The position numbers and the translations under genes are program-made. A DNA stretch of 64,000 nucleotides, from assembly GCA_024280635.1 (NCBI GenBank), contig JAJRPS010000002.1, positions 1-64,000 of the forward strand. Direction: 5' to 3'. Source of the stretch: Bacteroidota bacterium (GTDB taxonomy: Bacteria > Bacteroidota > Bacteroidia > Flavobacteriales > Flavobacteriaceae). The notes below the pieces were generated by a model. It saw only the letters and a list, made by a program, of their open reading frames with translations. It had not been told where the DNA came from and did no database searches. This document shows, one piece after another, positions 62,091 through 64,000 of the stretch (positions are counted from its first letter, which is position 1; every line of letters begins with the position of its first letter).

Positions 62091-64000
62091 ATTTCAATAT
62101 GATTGCCCCATCTTTTCCAATATCATGAAAAGGAATATTTTGATTTTTACACGTAGCTTTCCAGCGGGTTACATAACTTTTATAATTGTTATTGTCGGCA
62201 ATAATTTGTTGCGGTTTTAAGATACGTATTAATCTATTCAAGTTGATTTTTGGTGATTGGGTAAGTAGTATAATGTCTGATTTAAAAGTAGTATCGTAAA
62301 TACTGTTTGCATCTACAATTAAAATGTTTTTGCCTTTAAAAAGATAGCAGTTTCGTAATGAATCCTTAATGATAGTATGTACAAATTCATGTATACTATA
62401 GTTGTCTAAACTCTGTTTGTACCGCATATTTTTTGCAGCATAATATAAAGTATTACCTTTTTTATGCGCAATCAAAGTGGTTTTATACTGATTGAAAATT
62501 ACAAATTTCTCTGTTTGTGCATGTTTCTTATTATAGATAAATCCAACTTGTACGCTTATGGTCGCAATCGCCAAAAAAACGATACGCTTATAAGAAACCC
62601 GTTGCCATAATAACACTAAAGCTATAATGAGTAAATAGCCTGTTATTAAATTGATGGTGTTAAATGGAAGTTTGGTAAATACATAATCCTCCTTGCTACC
62701 TATTATATGAACAAAGTTGTTCAATGCCGTAATGCTATTGTCTAAAAACCAAAACAACAAGGAAGGTACATCGCCAAAATAAGCAAAAATCAAAGTAATA
62801 ATACCAACGCCTAATAACAAACCTAAAAGCGGAATAATAACTAAATTGGAAATTATAAATAACGCAGGAAATTGATGAAAATAATATAAAGACAAAGGTA
62901 AAATGCCAAATTGTGCAGAGACGGTAACACTAAAAACATCCCAAAGTTTTTTAGGAAGATAAGCAGTAGGATTCCATAGCGTATCAAACAATGGTTTTAC
63001 GGTAATAATAGCAAATACGGCACAATAACTCAATTGAAAACCAATATCAAAAATATAAAGAGGATTGACTAAAAGTAAAATAAAAGCAGAGATAATCAAT
63101 GTGTTGTATGTGTTTGTAATTCGGTTACTATACAAAGCCAAGGTAATTAATGAAAACATGGTAACGGAACGTACTACAGATGCCGATAAGCCTGTTAAAA
63201 AGGCATATCCCCACAATAAAAAAATAATGATAAACGGAATGGTTTTTTTACCTATTTTAAAATAAGATAGTGGGCTCAATACCCAGCCTAAAAGCAACAT
63301 CAATAATCCGATATGAAGTCCAGAAATGGCTAAAATATGTATCGCCCCAGATTGCGTAAAGCTCTTGTAAGTATCTTTGCTAATATCTTGCCGTTGCCCT
63401 AATAACAGCGCGTTAATAATACTTAAATTACCTGCAGAAAATGAATGCTTTTTTAAGTTGTTTTGAATACGTGTTCTAATTTTTTCAGAAAACCCATAAG
63501 CAGTATTTTTTGCAGGTAATTTAATATTGTTGTTTGCATTTAAAAAGACTTGATCATATACTTGCTGTTTTTCCATGTGCTTTTTAAAATCAAATTGATG
63601 CGGATTCAAAGGCTTATTAATGGCAATAAGTTTGCTTTTTACGTATAGCAAATTGTCAATATTTATTTGCTGAGTGCTATCAATATTTATAAGTATAATA
63701 CCAGATGCTTTTTTACCGTTAATACCTTTAATATACCCTAAATATTTACTGTAAAAACTATTGGGTTTTAACTTTTTATAAATTTGAATGCGTAAATTTT
63801 GTTTGGGTTTAGGTGTAATGTACTTTGAGTAATGATATAGCTGGTTTGAGTGTGTATGTGTAGTAATATTGGTGATTCCAATAAAAAGGATAAGCAAGTA
63901 ACTTAGTATACTAAAAAATGTAATTTGCTTTTTTAAGAAGATAAAAGCTATAAATAAGAGTATAGATAGCGCTCCTAAAATTAAAAATGAAGTTTGATGA
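62089..64000 (-). CDS. comEC: ComEC/Rec2-family DNA-uptake channel, 5' end outside window
   Basis: The minus-strand frame is open to the last base of the window (reading HQTSFLILGALSILLF at the edge), so at least 636 residues are present and the N-terminus is missing. The ComEC core is clear: SAGNLSIINALLLGQRQDISKDTYKSFTQSGAIHILAISGLHIGLL, FLTGLSASVVRSVTMFSLI and several TM helices (competence domain), preceded by a DUF4131-type region (KLIAINKPLNPHQFDFKKHM). The C-terminal domain (about 150 residues) lacks the HxHxDH metallo-beta-lactamase motif of longer ComEC. The protein forms the inner-membrane channel for transforming DNA. Confidence 0.93.
   Translation of the reverse strand, partial: HQTSFLILGALSILLFIAFIFLKKQITFFSILSYLLILFIGITNITTHTHSNQLYHYSKYITPKPKQNLRIQIYKKLKPNSFYSKYLGYIKGINGKKASGIILINIDSTQQINIDNLLYVKSKLIAINKPLNPHQFDFKKHMEKQQVYDQVFLNANNNIKLPAKNTAYGFSEKIRTRIQNNLKKHSFSAGNLSIINALLLGQRQDISKDTYKSFTQSGAIHILAISGLHIGLLMLLLGWVLSPLSYFKIGKKTIPFIIIFLLWGYAFLTGLSASVVRSVTMFSLITLALYSNRITNTYNTLIISAFILLLVNPLYIFDIGFQLSYCAVFAIITVKPLFDTLWNPTAYLPKKLWDVFSVTVSAQFGILPLSLYYFHQFPALFIISNLVIIPLLGLLLGVGIITLIFAYFGDVPSLLFWFLDNSITALNNFVHIIGSKEDYVFTKLPFNTINLITGYLLIIALVLLWQRVSYKRIVFLAIATISVQVGFIYNKKHAQTEKFVIFNQYKTTLIAHKKGNTLYYAAKNMRYKQSLDNYSIHEFVHTIIKDSLRNCYLFKGKNILIVDANSIYDTTFKSDIILLTQSPKINLNRLIRILKPQQIIADNNNYKSYVTRWKATCKNQNIPFHDIGKDGAIILK

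Overview
The window reads as chromosomal DNA of a marine-type Flavobacteriaceae (Bacteroidota). It is AT-rich. Many promoters carry the Bacteroidota -7 element TAnnTTTG. Two proteins end in type IX secretion (T9SS) sorting domains, and many envelope proteins are SPII lipoproteins. Lineage-typical families are present (IPExxxVDY, DUF4270, DUF3098, PID-CTERM). HMG-CoA reductase points to the mevalonate isoprenoid route, and the atpD-atpC pair stands apart from the rest of the ATP synthase genes. No rRNA, CRISPR array, IS element or prophage was seen. Most of the window is ordinary housekeeping DNA.

Region by region. (1) 1-6040 is an envelope cluster: two tandem choice-of-anchor-B beta-propeller proteins (the first cut by the window edge, the second frameshifted), a seven-repeat propeller lipoprotein, an MbnP-like lipoprotein and a diheme MbnH/cytochrome c peroxidase-like lipoprotein. 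This is the best candidate for an under-described system, possibly copper handling. (2) 6088-8709: methylmalonyl-CoA epimerase, a CAU-type (CAT anticodon) tRNA, a small PID-CTERM protein, riboflavin synthase and pdxA. (3) 8785-12789: DUF177-rpmF-fabH-accB-accC, the start of fatty-acid synthesis. (4) 13006-21445: a GreA-like protein, DUF3024, leuS, then ftsX-DUF3098-uppP-truB, a thioredoxin-like protein, tag and recX. (5) 21531-24527: a decayed cytochrome, a TonB-dependent receptor and rpe. (6) 24792-30812: a respiratory operon (ctaB, two cox3-like genes, subunit IV, SCO, DUF420 and small partners). (7) 30877-41676: mostly minus-strand genes (HAD phosphatase, secreted M4 protease, pyk, radA, esterase, flippase-like protein, panD, panC). 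(8) 41813-48080: degenerate GT5 protein, DUF4270, glmS, atpD, atpC. (9) 48211-54007: CNNM/CBS protein, ppiD, GHMP kinase, HMG-CoA reductase. (10) 54246-61956: a peptide-use block of dipeptidyl peptidase IV, three POT transporters and a thioredoxin-like protein. (11) 62089-64000: ComEC, cut by the window edge.

Points of note: single-base frameshifts in the second propeller gene and in a T8 tract inside the DPP-IV signal peptide; a dispersed-repeat-like sequence captured in frame inside leuS; a recX gene with no ATG/GTG/TTG start, whose promoter overlaps a perfect 12-bp inverted repeat; and a GT5-like protein that has lost the ADP-glucose motif. All functional statements rest on motif and family recognition by eye, not on database searches.
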